NCBI GenBank assembly: GCA_023053685.1
Contig: JALIGW010000003.1
Coordinates: 146,124,665 to 146,188,664, forward strand
DNA length: 64,000 nucleotides
Source: Diadophis punctatus similis
Lineage: Eukaryota; Chordata; Lepidosauria; Squamata; Dipsadidae
Direction: 5' to 3'
Each line of letters starts with the position of its first letter. Position 1 is the stretch's first letter. Below, piece by piece: positions 47,689-59,653 of this stretch. The translations under genes and the position numbers were made by a program. The notes beneath the pieces are model-generated. The model saw only the letters and a program-made list of their open reading frames with translations. It made no database searches and was not told where the DNA came from.

Positions 47689-50057
47689 TCCCTCTGGTGA
47701 TCAGAAACATCTGAGGTAAAAAAAGAGGAAGAAAATATTTTTTAGAAAATGCTATAGGTTTTGATTATGAAACTTGTAATTCAGGCAGTTTGAAGATAGA
47801 AATTTTCTGTTCAGTGAATTGCATGTTGCCATATCATTTCACGCTGGTGTGCTGAGGCAAAGAACGAATAACTGCTCTTCTTGTCCTCTGACTACCCATT
47901 TATGAAATTGGCTGCATTTCTCTTATTTCAGGAAAACATGCGAATTCTTTGCTAGAAAAATGATCTCAAAAATAAGTGTAAATTGTGCGCACAAACTGGA
48001 ATGACCGAATGTTTAACAAACATGGATAAATGGTGAGTCATAATCTTCGTTGGGCAGTAAAGTACAACCGGAATGGTTTAATTTGATATTTTCTAAGGCA
48101 TAAAAAATCAAAGACAGGCATGCAGAAGAAATAGTGAAGTTACAGAAAAAGCATTCAAAATGATCAAGGGGATAATCAACTAGTTCTTGAGAGAAAAATA
48201 AAACTGAACAGAGATATAAAAATATAGCTATAGGGAAAAATGTGATGGTTTAAAAAAAATACAAAGCTAGGACTACTCTTTTGATACCAGAATAATATAA
48301 TGTAAAAGTAGGGAAATTATTATCACAAGCTATAGTGGCCAGTTTTTATTTAGAAAAAGTTTAATTCTGAATTTTGACATTTTTATGAACTGAAGAAATG
48401 AAGACTTATTATTACCTCTAACATCAGAAAAGTACATCTCTCAAATTTAATTACTGGTACTAACAGTATGGAGATGTTTCTGTTCTCATGGTTTGGCTAA
48501 AACTGCATATGTTTCTTCACTAAAGGTTTATAAAAACAAATTTCTTCTTTGTTGTTTTTATTTCTGTGCAAAGACTATCAATATCAAAAAATTGTTTGAT
48601 GCAGCTGCCAACACAGTTGTTCCAATCATCATCACCACCAGAAAATATACAATTACTATCCCAATCCCATGTCTAAAAATGTGAAAATTCATGAATTGCT
48701 GGATTTTCCCCAAATATTTGATTGTAAGCCTTCCTTTGATTTATAAAACCTGCAAGAAAGAAAAGATAAAAACCAGATGTTCAAAATAAATCCTAGGTAT
48801 TTATATAAATAATTCTCTGAGGTAAGTGTTCTTTTTCTCCTTTTTAATGAATTTGCTTAATATAATATTGTATGCTCTATATAACTGCAATTAGCGTGCG
48901 AACTGTAAAGGCCACATAAAAAGAGAAGAAAGATTCAGTGAAGTACATACATATAATTACAAGACATTAGTGTCTGATTAGAAAGCTCTGAAAGAATAAT
49001 TATACCACTGGAAAACATCAAACTTCCATATCCAATAAAACAGGAGTTGCAAGATGGAATAAGCCACTGAAACTTTAGAACTGAATAAAAGCAAGGATTT
49101 CAGTGATGGCATAAACCTAACCTCTGTTAACATTTAAATATACTGAAAACTCCTCACAAATTATAAAAGAGAATTTATATTTTAATATTGCTGTTTGATT
49201 CCAAAAAGTAGCTTGTGCATTTTACCTCACAAAGATATAATTCTCAAGTTCTTCTGGTGGAAAATAGGAACGTATAAACATCACTAAGTCTAGTTCAGGA
49301 GGTCTCAAAAAGAATTTGACCCATTTGGGATGCTCCAGAGATAATGCACTCTAATTCAGGTCTGAAGTAAGATTAAAAAAACAAACTGAGTTGATATTTT
49401 GGCTTGGGGAAAAACATATGGCCAGATATTCCATTCCTTCCTCTCCTCTCCTCTTTGTCTTTTTTCTTTCTTTTTTCCCTTTTTTCCCCTTTTCCTTTCT
49501 TTTGCAGACTGGAGTAAAATTTGCAGATTACTGAATTGATTGGATAAATTATCAAGCTTAACAGAAATTGTTTTTGGGATTGTGACATAAGAGGCCTAAT
49601 ATCTAATTTTTTTTTTAAAAAAGAATTTAGATATGCTTTTTATGGAAGGGGGATAAGAATTTTGAAGAAATCATGATAGTCCATCATGTTTCTTACATTA
49701 TTATATTTCCATTTCATAATAATTTTTGGTTTTCTGTCCTTTCTTAATGATTAAATGACTGCATTTATTATTTGGAGCCAACATGATGATTATGAGATAT
49801 TTGTACAAGAACTTATATTTTGCTTCACCTGTCCTATATCTTTATCTATCCTTTGGGCCTCTAATGTTTTGATTCTATTCTCTATTGCTTGACAAAGAAT
49901 TTCTATGTGGTCTTTTCATCTGAATATTCCATAATCATTTATTATATATCTACCTCTTTCTGTCTTTAATGCCATGCCTTAACTAAAAGATATAACTTCA
50001 TCCTTAATAGGTGCTACACAGCTATCAGGTATTCCTACCAATAGATTGGGCAGGTAG
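46808..50057. other. TE-poor unassigned DNA, 3.2 kb
   Basis: Apart from the CT array, no gene or mobile element is recognised. A pyrimidine-rich tract lies at 49434-49505. It is a candidate for a conservation check. Confidence 0.45.
47645..47688. repeat. (CT)n microsatellite
   Basis: About 20 CT units followed by CTTTCCCTCC. Confidence 0.97.
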
Positions 50058-50065
50058 AGTAAGGG

Positions 50066-50681
50066 TAAGGTGACCATATTTTAATATTTGTAAAGCAGGA
50101 CACCATTGACCGGGGGGGGGTTTTCCTAGGAGAGCAAGACGGGAGGGGTCCGTCTCTCTTATCCTGCAGCTTTGTGCACCCCCCAAACACCCCCCCTTCA
50201 TTGCAGCCAGGGGTGGGTTCCAACCGGCGCAGGCTTACCTGTTCGTCACTGCAGAGCCGAAGAAGCTGGTGGCATTCGCAGCGCAGGGCTTCCCCCACCC
50301 GCTTTCCCCGGCCGCCGGGACGCCGCCATTTGCATTCTTTTGCCCTCTGCGCATGCGCAAAGTGTTCTGCTTGCACAGAGGGCAAAAGAATGCAAATGGT
50401 GGCGTCCCGGCGGCCGGGGAAAGCGGGCGAGGGAAGCCCCGCGCCGCGAACGCCACCAGCTTCTTCGGCTCTGCGGCGACGAACAGGCAAGACCGCTGCT
50501 GCCCCTCTCACTGCCCTCCCTCCCTGCCTGGCAGGAGGAGGCAGGCGAGGCAGGAGGCAGAGGGGTGTGCAGGGCAAATTCAAATTTAAAAAGTGGGACT
50601 TTTTTGAAACGCCGCGGGATGCGGGACAAATTATTAAAAAGCAGGACTGTCCCGCCAAAAGCGGGATGTCTGGTCACCTTA
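50066..50681. mobile_element. hAT-type element (TAAGGTGACCA ends) carrying a large fold-back
   Basis: The ends TAAGGTGACCA and TGGTCACCTTA are exact inverted repeats. Both flanks are AGTAAGGG (50058-50065, 50682-50689), a perfect 8-bp TSD. Left and right thirds resemble each other (GCAGGACACCATTGACC and GCAGGACTGTCCCGCC). The centre carries a family-A-like start (CAGGGGTGGGTTCC at 50208-50221) and then the fold-back at 50234-50491. No transposase; the 170-207-aa frames are products of the GC-rich palindrome. Confidence 0.95.
50234..50491. repeat. Long inverted repeat: 116-bp arms, 26-bp loop
   Basis: Arms 50234-50349 and 50376-50491 are reverse complements with about nine differences by my count, all transitions and mostly at CpG sites. 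The loop side holds TGCGCATGCGCA (50348-50359). The transcribed strand would form a long hairpin. It lies wholly inside the hAT element at 50066-50681. Confidence 0.9.
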
Positions 50682-50875
50682 AGTAAGGGAGAACATTTTA
50701 TTACATCAGTGACCAAAAGATAGATGAATAACTGCATTTTATCAATGAAATGCAATACAAGTAGATAGGCAAGTTAATTGAAATCCACTTTGAATTTCCT
50801 ACAAAGTTTCTGGTGTTCATACTAGGTATACCTCTAAATGGCATATGAATTTTTCAAGAGAAACCATATGCTTCA

Positions 50876-51052
50876 TTGTCCCAAAGGTGCTTTTTCAAGA
50901 GGCAACTGAACTTTCTGGTTTTTCTTTGAAGATGTTTCTCTTCTCATCCAAGAAGCTCAAGAGCTGAAAACGTTTCTTTCATGAGAAGCAAAATGCCTTC
51001 AAAGAAAAACCAGAAAGTCCAGTTGCCTCTTGAAAAAGCATCTTTGGGACAA
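50876..51052. repeat. Hairpin repeat family H, 56-bp arms
   Basis: Arms 50876-50931 and 50997-51052 are reverse complements with about two mismatches. The left begins TTGTCCCAAAGGTGCTTTTT and the right ends GCATCTTTGGGACAA. The 65-bp loop itself holds a partial inverted pair (TTCTCATCCAAGAAG and CTTTCATGAGAAG). It is followed by the family's ATGACCTGGGTGACTGAGAA text. Confidence 0.85.
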
Positions 51053-51998
51053 CCATGACCTGGGTGACTGAGAATCTTCATAGACATATTGTTCATTGTG
51101 ACAGGCAGAATACCAGTAGAAGCAAGCTTATTCCTAATGCCAGAGAGCAGTAGTAGTGAATAAACAGATTCTAATCACTTTTGGGGAAAGAAAATGACTA
51201 ATATGGGTTTGGTCCTTTGAATCTGATGGAAAGTAAAAGGTTTTGTTTGTTCTTATATTTCTAATTAGTCAGAGCAAAACACCTTTTTGCTGCTAGTCAG
51301 ATAGAAAGACACATCCTAGAAATGATATTAATGGAGATACAGAATGTGAAGCAATAAGCTCTGGGGGAATTAAGGGATTCTTTGTCACACATGCTAATAA
51401 CAAAAAGAACTGTCCATTTTGTCTTACAAATTATTTCTAAAGCATGCTTGGTAGATGAGAATATAACTATGAGACTGAATCTGCTTTGCTTCATGTTAGT
51501 CTTTCACAGGAAGAAAGAGGCGAATTCTTCAATCTAATACTGTAACATTGGACCCTGACTCAGCCTCACCCATTCAATGCTAGCTAGTGGAACCATTGTT
51601 ATTTTAGAGGACAGGCATATTGCTAGAATTAAGTCTCTTGACAGAGAAGAAGTCACCTTCTTCTCCCTTGACTTGTCCCTTCTGCTGACAATCCTCTTCC
51701 ATCCAATGTCTCCATTAGGTCTCCCTCCCATGGCTTGCTAAGTCAAAAGGGTTTTAAAAGGGGAATACACTGACTTATCTAATGTATGTCAAACTAGGGG
51801 AAGCAGCATGGGAGAAACTTTAAAACCAAGTGTATGTCAGCCCTAAAGGTAAACTAGACTAAGAAACAGACGACATGTAGGCCTAAGATGACTTTTATTA
51901 GAATATCTATAGCAAATCTTAATGTTTCTTTCTTCCCTCTTTTATTAAATAGGTGTGTGTGTGTGTGTGTGTGTGCCTGTATGAGATATTTTCATAAA

Positions 51999-52056
<58 letters not shown>

Positions 52057-52085
52057 CCCCCCCATCTCTCTCTGAGAAAATGGTG
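51053..52085. other. Unassigned DNA with microsatellites at its right end
   Basis: No gene is recognised before the GT and TC arrays at 51953-52064. Confidence 0.45.
51953..52064. repeat. (GT)n then (TC)n microsatellites
   Basis: GT units run from 51953 to 51975. After a 25-bp unique stretch, TC units run from about 52000 to 52053 and end in a C-run. Confidence 0.96.
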
Positions 52086-52089
52086 CTTT

Positions 52090-52310
52090 GAATCTGTATT
52101 GACTCCTGGAAACTGCCTGGATTAATCTTCACAGCTTTCTTGGCAACATTTTCAGAATTGGTTTGCTATTGCCTGCTTCCTAGGACTGTGAGAAAGGAAC
52201 TGGCCCAAGATCATCCAGCTAGCTTCATGGCTAAAGCAGGACTAGAAGTCCTGGTCTCTTGTTTCTAGCCTGGTACCTAAACTACTATACCAAACTAGCT
52301 CTGTCATATG
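52090..52310 (-). mobile_element. tRNA-derived SINE
   Basis: Minus-strand order: head with a decayed A box (GTTTGGTATAGTAGTTTAGG), GAGACCAGGACTTCTAGTCC (B-box region), GATGATCTTGGGCCAGTTCC, then a body with AGGCAATAGCAAACCAATTC. The head is the same tRNA family as the SINE at 30484, and the whole copy matches the one at 62743-62940. Decayed, with an unclear tail. Confidence 0.75.
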
Positions 52311-53345
52311 GGTTAATCCTGATTTATCTGTTCATTGCCTTGACAATGAATCTTCCCTTTCCCTGTCCTTTACACTCTCTACAGAATTACAGGTAACGTT
52401 GTTACCCACCATTATTATTTTTAAAGCCCTTTTAATGCCCATGTGCAGTCTATCATTTCCACTACAAACAAGACCCTTAATAAGAATGGATTAATTGGTG
52501 TATGTGGGCATGGGGTATATTCCATTAATCTTGAAATCCTGTGAATTGAAATAGATGGCAGTGACTCCTTCTCTCTTCCATTACCCACCTTTCTGCTTTT
52601 CATAAAATGTAAACTGGAATAGAAAAATCCCAATGGACTACTGTTGAATTAAAATAGGATGAGAAGTTGTGGGGTTGCCTTGGAGGCAGCTAGCCAAATA
52701 TAGATTCACAAACTCCAACAGCAGCAACAGCTGCAGTAATCCACTGAATCTGAAAGTGGAGCTGCAGGTTCCTCCCTGATGTTCTCTCATGGCTCTCGAA
52801 CAGCAATCAGATGTCTTCTCTTTGAGCCATTGGCTGCTTAACACCTCCTGCTTTTCTCCGGCCTTCTTTCTCCAGATCACTCATGTCAAAAGATATCAGC
52901 AATGGAAGAAACATGATCTGTTACATTGACCAGAAGGGAAAATTAAATTACAAAATTCACATACCTTTTCATTTAAAATTTCTCTCCCTGGTGTTGCTTA
53001 TGCTTGGTTTCATAATAAAACCAACAATGACTCAACTGGAAGGAGCCTGCATTCTGAAAAGCCTGTGAAATCAGTAATAGTCAATTAGATTAGACTTGCA
53101 GAAACAATGTGTAGGAGTAACCTTTTGAAACAGACATGCTAATGAACTCTCCTGAAGCATTTTTCAAGGCCATAGGAAGGACATCATTGACCATAAAAGC
53201 TACAGCACCCAGCTATAGATTTCAAAAGCATGACATTTAAGCCACATGTGGCACCTTCCCAGTTCTATTTTGAAGGGGAAATGTCAATCAGGAGCAATTT
53301 CTGTGAGGAGAAGCAGAAAATGCCACCCATTGCTTCTTGTTCTAC
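52311..53345. other. Unassigned DNA
   Basis: No gene or repeat is recognised. Confidence 0.45.
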
Positions 53346-54450
53346 CCTCAGGTGCTTTGGAGAATAGTTTGACTCCCTCTTCTTTGTGGCAACCCCTGAG
53401 ATATTAGAACACTGCTATCATGTCTCCCCTAGTCCTTCTTTTCATAAGACTAGACATATCCAGTTCCAGCAACCATTCTTTATATGTTTTAGCCTCCAGT
53501 CCCCTAATCATCTTTGTTGCTCTTCTCTGCACTCTTTCCAGAGTCTCAACGTCCCTTTTACATCGTGGCGACCAAAACTGAATGCAGTATTCCAAGTGTG
53601 GCCTTACCAAGGTATTATAAAGTGATATTAACACTTCACGGGATCTTGATTCTATCCCTCTGTTTATGCAACCTAGAATTGTGTTGGCTTTTTTGGCAGC
53701 TGCTGCACACTGCTGGCTCATATTTAAGTGATTGTCCACTAGGACTCCAAGATCCCTTTCACAGTCACCACTATTGAGCGAAGTACTACATATACTGTAC
53801 CTGTGCATTTTGTTTTTCTTGCCTAAATGTAGAACCTTACTCTTTTCACCATTGAATTTCATTTTGTTAGATAGCGCCCAATGTTCAAGTCTGTCAAGAT
53901 CCTTCTGTATCTTGAGCCTATCTTCCAGAGTGTTGGTTATTCCTGCTAGTTTGGTGTCTTCTGCAAATTTAATGAGTTCCCTATCTATCCTCTTGTCCAA
54001 ATCATTGATGAATATGTTGAAGAGTACTGGGCCTAAAACAGAGCCCTGGGGTACCCCACTGCATACCTCCCTCCATGTAGATGCAGTTCTATTGAGGACT
54101 ACATGTTGAATGCGGTTGGTCAGCCAGTTACGAATCCATCTGGTGGTGATGCTGTCTAACCCACATTTTTATTTTATTTTATGAAGTAGTAGGTTATGGT
54201 CTACTTTGTCAAATGCCTTACTGAAGTCCAAGTAAATTATATCAACAGCATTCCTCTGGTCCACTAGTTTTGTCACTTTGTCGAAGAATTCAATAAGATT
54301 AGTCTGGCATGATCTGTTTTTGACAAACCCATGTTGGCTTTTGGTTATTACTTTGTTTGCTTCTAGATGTTTGCTGATTCGTTGCTTAATTATCATTTCC
54401 AGAATCTTCCCTGGTATTGTCCTGGTATTGACTAAGTCCCTAGTTCTGAC
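53346..54450 (-). mobile_element. CR1 LINE internal fragment lacking its 3' end
   Basis: The minus strand holds an open reverse-transcriptase stretch from 54396 to 54169 (SQHGFVKNRSCQTNLIEFFD, IIYLDFSKAFDKVDH), then CSGVPQGS and 54000-53404 (FAEDTKLAGITN, LVRPHLEYCIQFWSPRCKRD, ERVQRRATKMIRGLEAKTYK). The catalytic FADD reads FAED. The copy stops at about 53346, around KLFSKAPEG, so the last 80 or so codons and the 3' untranslated end are missing. Deletion or a broken insertion must account for this. Very similar to the 9.9-kb copy. Confidence 0.9.
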
Positions 54451-55838
54451 AGTGAGATGGCTAGAAGCAAGTTAGTTACCCCAGACCGAATGATCAGCCA
54501 CCAGTGAAAGCAGTCTTCTATTATTATTATTGTTGTTGTTGTTTGTAGCACCATTTGTTAAAGTAGTATATATTAAATTATTTTCATAAAAGAAATATTT
54601 GGAACAATCTGAAAGTTCATGAAGGGGATGATGAGCTGAAGAGATTGAGAGCCACTGCTGTATGTGTGTGGTGTTCCTTTTCACATGGCTAATGCAGTGA
54701 CTGTTTGCTATGATTTGATGGGAAAGACCATTGGATTGGAGTACTATGGAACTGTCTACTCACATAGGCCTATGTGAATCAGAAAAAATATACATTGTGA
54801 GATTCTTTGTTATATAAAGCTGTGTTGTTACATCTTGGTGAGTTGACATGACTTCATAAAACACTTATCCTGCTGTCAGGCATTTCTGTTGGCCGTTAAG
54901 CAATGTGGCCACTCACTGTTAGAAGTAAACTGCTTTACCACTTCATAGATTTGCTTCCAAGGGTGCCCTGCTCAAGCAAAATGTCCCAGTTAATTAACAA
55001 ATTATGTTAATTTGTTTTAAACTCTTGGAAGATAGAGACATTTAAGCTAAGTCTTCTTCCACACTAGTATATACAATGATCTATTGAAATTTTCTAAGAC
55101 TTCCATCTGTAAGTTTTATATTTTCAGATGCTGATGTTTGAAAGTGGAATTTTCTGCATGCAAAGCATTTGCTCTGCTACTGAGCTATGGCCATTTGCCA
55201 AATGTTTTCATTGTTGGACTTCTATTTGACTTTGTAATTGGTTAAGCACAATGCCAAAATAACCCCAGTCTTCTGTAATCATATACTTTCCTACTGTCAT
55301 AATTGTTTACTGTATTTGTTCATGCTAGTACAATTATATGACTGGGTATGTTATATTGATAGCAGTGTTCTAGAAAACTGCCAAATATTTTTAAATGAAT
55401 CCAGTAAACCCAATCAACTGCTAACACTCCCCCAATAAAAAAAAATCTTACTCTGGAATATTATTGAATATATTTTAAGTGGAATAGTATTTACTCTGAG
55501 GTAGAACAGGTTGCCTAGGTTAACAACAGATAAAGTCAGCGTGAAAGAAATTAGATAAAAATGTCTGGTCAGAAACAACTATGGAGAGATTGTGAGTTCA
55601 TATCCTAAACTCTGGAGTAGTAGAAAGATAGGTCATAGATTGTGAATTTTTGATATAGATACCCTTTATCACTATTCATAATTCTACTTTTAAATGACTT
55701 TAGGATCGAGGAATGATAAAATATTCTGCCCACTTCCTTGGAGAGATATTGCTCTTCAGAATAGACACCATTAGACTAGATAAATCTATAGTCTGCCTCA
55801 GTGTAAAGATATGTGTGTGAAGGTTTCCATATTATAAG

Positions 55839-55877
<39 letters not shown>

Positions 55878-56035
55878 TGTACACACACATAAAGTTTCTT
55901 TCTCAGATTAAGGCATCACGGAAGGTGACTAGATTTTTCCTTTTCTAGATAATTATAAAAATAATCTTTATGGCTATTTTATTCTGAATGTCTCATTTTG
56001 TGAGTGGATCCTTGGGGTAAAATACTGATGAATGA
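54451..56035. other. Unassigned DNA
   Basis: A short TTA/TTG microsatellite lies at 54519-54543. No gene or other repeat is recognised up to the GT array at 55841. Confidence 0.45.
55841..55875. repeat. (GT)n microsatellite
   Basis: About 17 GT units, followed by a short reversed ACACACACA after GAGTGT. Confidence 0.97.
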
Positions 56036-56043
56036 GCTTGACA

Positions 56044-56295
56044 CAGCGGTGAAATCTACTTACCTTCCCTACCGGTTCGGAAGCACGCATTCTGCCACTG
56101 CCGCACGTGCTTTTTCACCCTCTGCACATGCGCAGAAGGCTTTGCGCATGCGCAGAGGGTTAAAAAAAGAAAATGGCAACATCTGGGCAGGTGGGCGGAG
56201 CCTCACGCTGCCACCGCTACCGGTTCTCCGAACCACCGGCAGCTGCCGCTACCGGTACGCCCGGACCGGGCTGAACTGGTAGCATTTCACCCCTG
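56044..56295. mobile_element. hAT-type MITE, family B, perfect TSD
   Basis: The ends are CAGCGGTGAAATCTACTTAC and, inverted, GGTAGCATTTCACCCCTG. Both flanks are GCTTGACA (56036-56043, 56296-56303). It is the same family as 23553-23798, in reverse orientation. It carries TGCGCATGCGCA at 56143-56154 and, nearby, CACATGCGCAGAAGG. GC-rich, non-coding. Confidence 0.97.
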
Positions 56296-56303
56296 GCTTG
56301 ACA

Positions 56304-59222
56304 GTGGCGCTACTGTTAATGTAACAGAAAAAAGAGAAAAAAATAGAGGTAGGGGAAAAAAAGAGGGCAGATCCTTCTCAGATTTGTCTCCTGTCTTGTG
56401 AAAGACCCATGTACACATTACACTACTGAAAAAACCCAAATCTAGAAATGAATAGAAAAACATATAATAATGTGCTGGCTGCTTTGGTTGCATGATTATC
56501 TCCCACTCTGAAGGAATATAGAGCTCACCCTGAGGAGAAGGAAGAGAGGGAGGAGAAAAGGAAGGAGTGGGCCATTAAAGGAAGACTTCCAGAAAAGATT
56601 ACAGCTCTGAGAAAGAGGAAAGCATAAGAAATAAAGTCAGAATAACCCCACCCTGATTTTAGTTAGTGTAAGAAACCCAGGAGGCTTCCCACCCTACCAA
56701 AATAAAAATAAAAATAAATAAGCATCCTTGGATCCAGCTGTGCCTTGTTTCTTGACACTACCTGAGTCAAATTGGTAACATTTCCTCGTGATTCCTATTT
56801 ATATGTATATAAGATCATTCATAAGGAAACATCTAGAATTCAGGGCTCCGTGACTGAGCTCTATTAGCGTTGTCATTGTCTTGGCGCATTGAATTATGCA
56901 ACAAATGCAGCACAAGACTGCATCACAGAATCAGTTAATGTACATGATAAATCAGCAACTATTTATATTATTAACAAATTATAGGCTCTGCAAGGATCCA
57001 GGGCAGGTATGTATAAATTACTTGTCAGCTGTCTCAATCTTTTGGTTCTAACTCAGATTTCAGTGTCTTGGGGACATCTGCTGATAATGCTGATAGCATT
57101 GATAATAGCGATAATGCATCCATAGCATTGCGTTGGTTTCAAGGTCAGCTCCATCCAGAATATCATTAAAGGAAGAAGAAACTATATCAGCAGGATTCCT
57201 TGCAAGTAAAACATAAATATCAAGATACAAGTGCACAGCAGCACGCCCACCAAAATTAGATTAATTAGACATGTGATGGCTTTTCTGGTTGAGCAAAAAA
57301 CCTGGATTACTCAATCAGTAATACTGATGGATTTGGCTTTTTTTTTCTTTTCTTATACCAGAAAAAAAATCTCTTGTTATGATTCATTTGACTCTAAGTA
57401 TTGGTGATATATATTTTTGCAGTTAAAGTGCCTGTGAAATAAAGTATCTGCCTTGTGAGGCACCTATACTGGCAAGTAGTTTCCATATTACTTTTTAAAA
57501 TTGAATCATTCCACTTGAGTAAAAGCACTCTTTCCCCTGCTATGTTATGTGTTTTTGATCTGTCCCAGGCAAAGCAAATAATTACCATTTTTTATGGAAT
57601 ATTTACCATTACAGTTATTTGTTATTCATTTTTACAGTATGGAAGCTGCAATACAATCATGAAACTTTGGAAAAAATTTAAAGTATTTTCTTTGGCTAAG
57701 GAAGCTTATTGTCTTTGCATGGCTAATGAAGGGATTAATATCATTTCTACTCTCTGAGTTCCTTAAATCAATTGCTTATAGAGCGGGTGATGGTTTTCAC
57801 GAAAGTAGCATTTCAACATTGCTCTTCTGCTTAAAAACAAAACCCAGAAGCTTTTTCTTCCTTTTTCCTGAGTGTATTCATATTTATGTACTATCCTAAC
57901 CAGCAAAATTTCTAGCCATCCTCCCAGACTTATTCTCCAATTAAATGCCTGTCCCATTGTTTTTTCATATTCAAATGCAAAGAAAAATGAATTTGTGGTT
58001 CCGCAGAGCCTTAATAGTTCCTCGTGGTGTAATGAAGTATCCACTTTCAACTCAAACCACTTTCTCTTCCGTTTGTCCCGAGAGTATTTCACCTGCAGTT
58101 CTAACAACCTTGACATTTTACGTTGATAAAGAAGAATATTATGGTGGCTATGCGGAAATGCTTACCCCTCCTATTTTGAGATGGGGCTTTTGCTCAGGTG
58201 ATATGCCAGTCTGCCTGCTAAACCTTTCACTGTGACGGGTTGGAGGAAGAATGCAGGTATGTATCCAGTTGAAAGGATGCTTGGAATGCAAATCTCATCA
58301 AAGCTGGTTGCCCTAAAGGTGAGGTTTTAATTATTTTAAAGAAAATCATTTTTAAGATAATCAGAACTGGGAAGACTTTCGTGAACTTTTCTAAGGGGAG
58401 AGGATGATTCAGAACCTTGCTGAATAATCCACACTGGGCATACATAGAGAAGAAGAAAAAACCTCATTTTCCATCTTTCCATCAATAGATCAATACCTGA
58501 AGTCACTCAAGGAGAGATACAGAGTTGATGGGCAGCTCTCAGATCTGCCTCTCTCCTGCTTTCACATTTCTTTGGGAGAAAATTTTTGGAGCCATCAGAA
58601 GCCCAATCTGCTTAAGGAACTAAATCTGAGTCTAACCAGTAAAGAGGGTTAAGCAGACTTCTCTGGTGCTGCACATGATGGAACATCTATGTCCTGTTGT
58701 TTGTAGAGAGTTGCATGGCTGTTGCATTCATACATCTGTGAATTTTAATATTCTAGCTAGAGGCACTCAAACACCCGAGCACAGAACAGGAAGTTGGTCA
58801 ACCAATCAGCATGTTGGCTACACACCTCCGCACAATGCGCAATTGGGATTTGAAGATGTTTGCACCAACCTCTCTGTGGCCATCTGCAACCTATGCTTAC
58901 CCATCAACACACACACACCCTTGCAGCATAGATATGTGGTGATGGCTATGGGTGGTTGCGGGCAACTCTAAATCAACCGTTAGATTTCAAGGCAAACATT
59001 ATTCTTTTCTCACAGCTACAGCCCTAAGGAGGTGGCTGGGCCTTCCTGGATCTGAACTCACTCCATTCAGAACTTTGCCTAAGTGCATCTTTTTGGAACA
59101 CTAAATCGAGATGTTCAGATCAGGCAAAACAGCAACATAACAATGCCATTCATTCCTCAACAATAGGACATCCATGGCTTCAGGAACTTCAAGACTTCTA
59201 CTCTGGGATGTCTAGATTTTAG
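56304..59222. other. TE-poor unassigned DNA, 2.9 kb
   Basis: No gene or repeat is recognised. Open frames at 57763-58116 (minus, 117 aa), 57945-58235 (plus, 96 aa) and 58666-58971 (plus, 101 aa) have no motif I know, and overlapping frames on both strands argue against coding. A CT/GA-poor, balanced stretch at 57000-58250 is the best candidate here for conserved non-coding sequence. Confidence 0.4.
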
Positions 59223-59612
59223 ATTTAGATTTATTATTAGAGTTGGAAGGGATCTTGTAGGTCATCTAGTCCAACCCCCTGCTCAAGCAGGAGTTCCTAC
59301 ACCATTTGAAACAGATGGCAGTCCAGTCTCTCCTTGAAAGTCGCAAGTGTTAGGGCTCTCACAACCTCTGCTGGCAAGCTGTTCCACTAGTTGATCGCTC
59401 TCACAGTCAGAAAGTTTCTCCTCACTTCCAGGTTGAATCTCTCCTTGGTCAGCTTCCATCCGTTATTCCTTGTTTGGCTTTCTGGTGCCATAGAGAAGAG
59501 CCTGACCCCCTCCTCTCTGTCGCTTCCCCTCAAGTATTGGAATGTTGCTATCATGTCACCCCTGGTCCTTCTCTTTGCCAGACTGTCCAACCTCAGTTCC
59601 TGCAACTGCATG
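59223..59612 (-). mobile_element. CR1 LINE, 3' terminal fragment
   Basis: The minus strand reads LQELRLDSLAKRRTRGDMIA, YLRGSDREEGVRLFSMAPES and LEVRRNFLTVRAIN, then a stop (TAG replaces Trp) before the rest of the C-terminus. The 3' untranslated end spans 59223-59310 (plus-strand AGAGTTGGAAGGGATCTTGT). It is close to the 3.5-kb copy. 5'-truncated and dead. Confidence 0.92.
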
Positions 59613-59653
59613 TTAAAGTACCTTTATTAAAACACCTTCCTCTCACACCACTC

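Noticed and set aside
50035..50755. Overlapping frames of 169-207 aa on both strands
   Set aside because: All run through the GC-rich fold-back of a hAT element; mirror-image frames on both strands are expected from an inverted repeat and show no protein motif.
57763..58116. 117-aa minus-strand frame as a possible exon or small gene
   Set aside because: No motif, no signal peptide, no convincing splice or promoter context, and competing frames on the other strand. Kept only as unassigned DNA.
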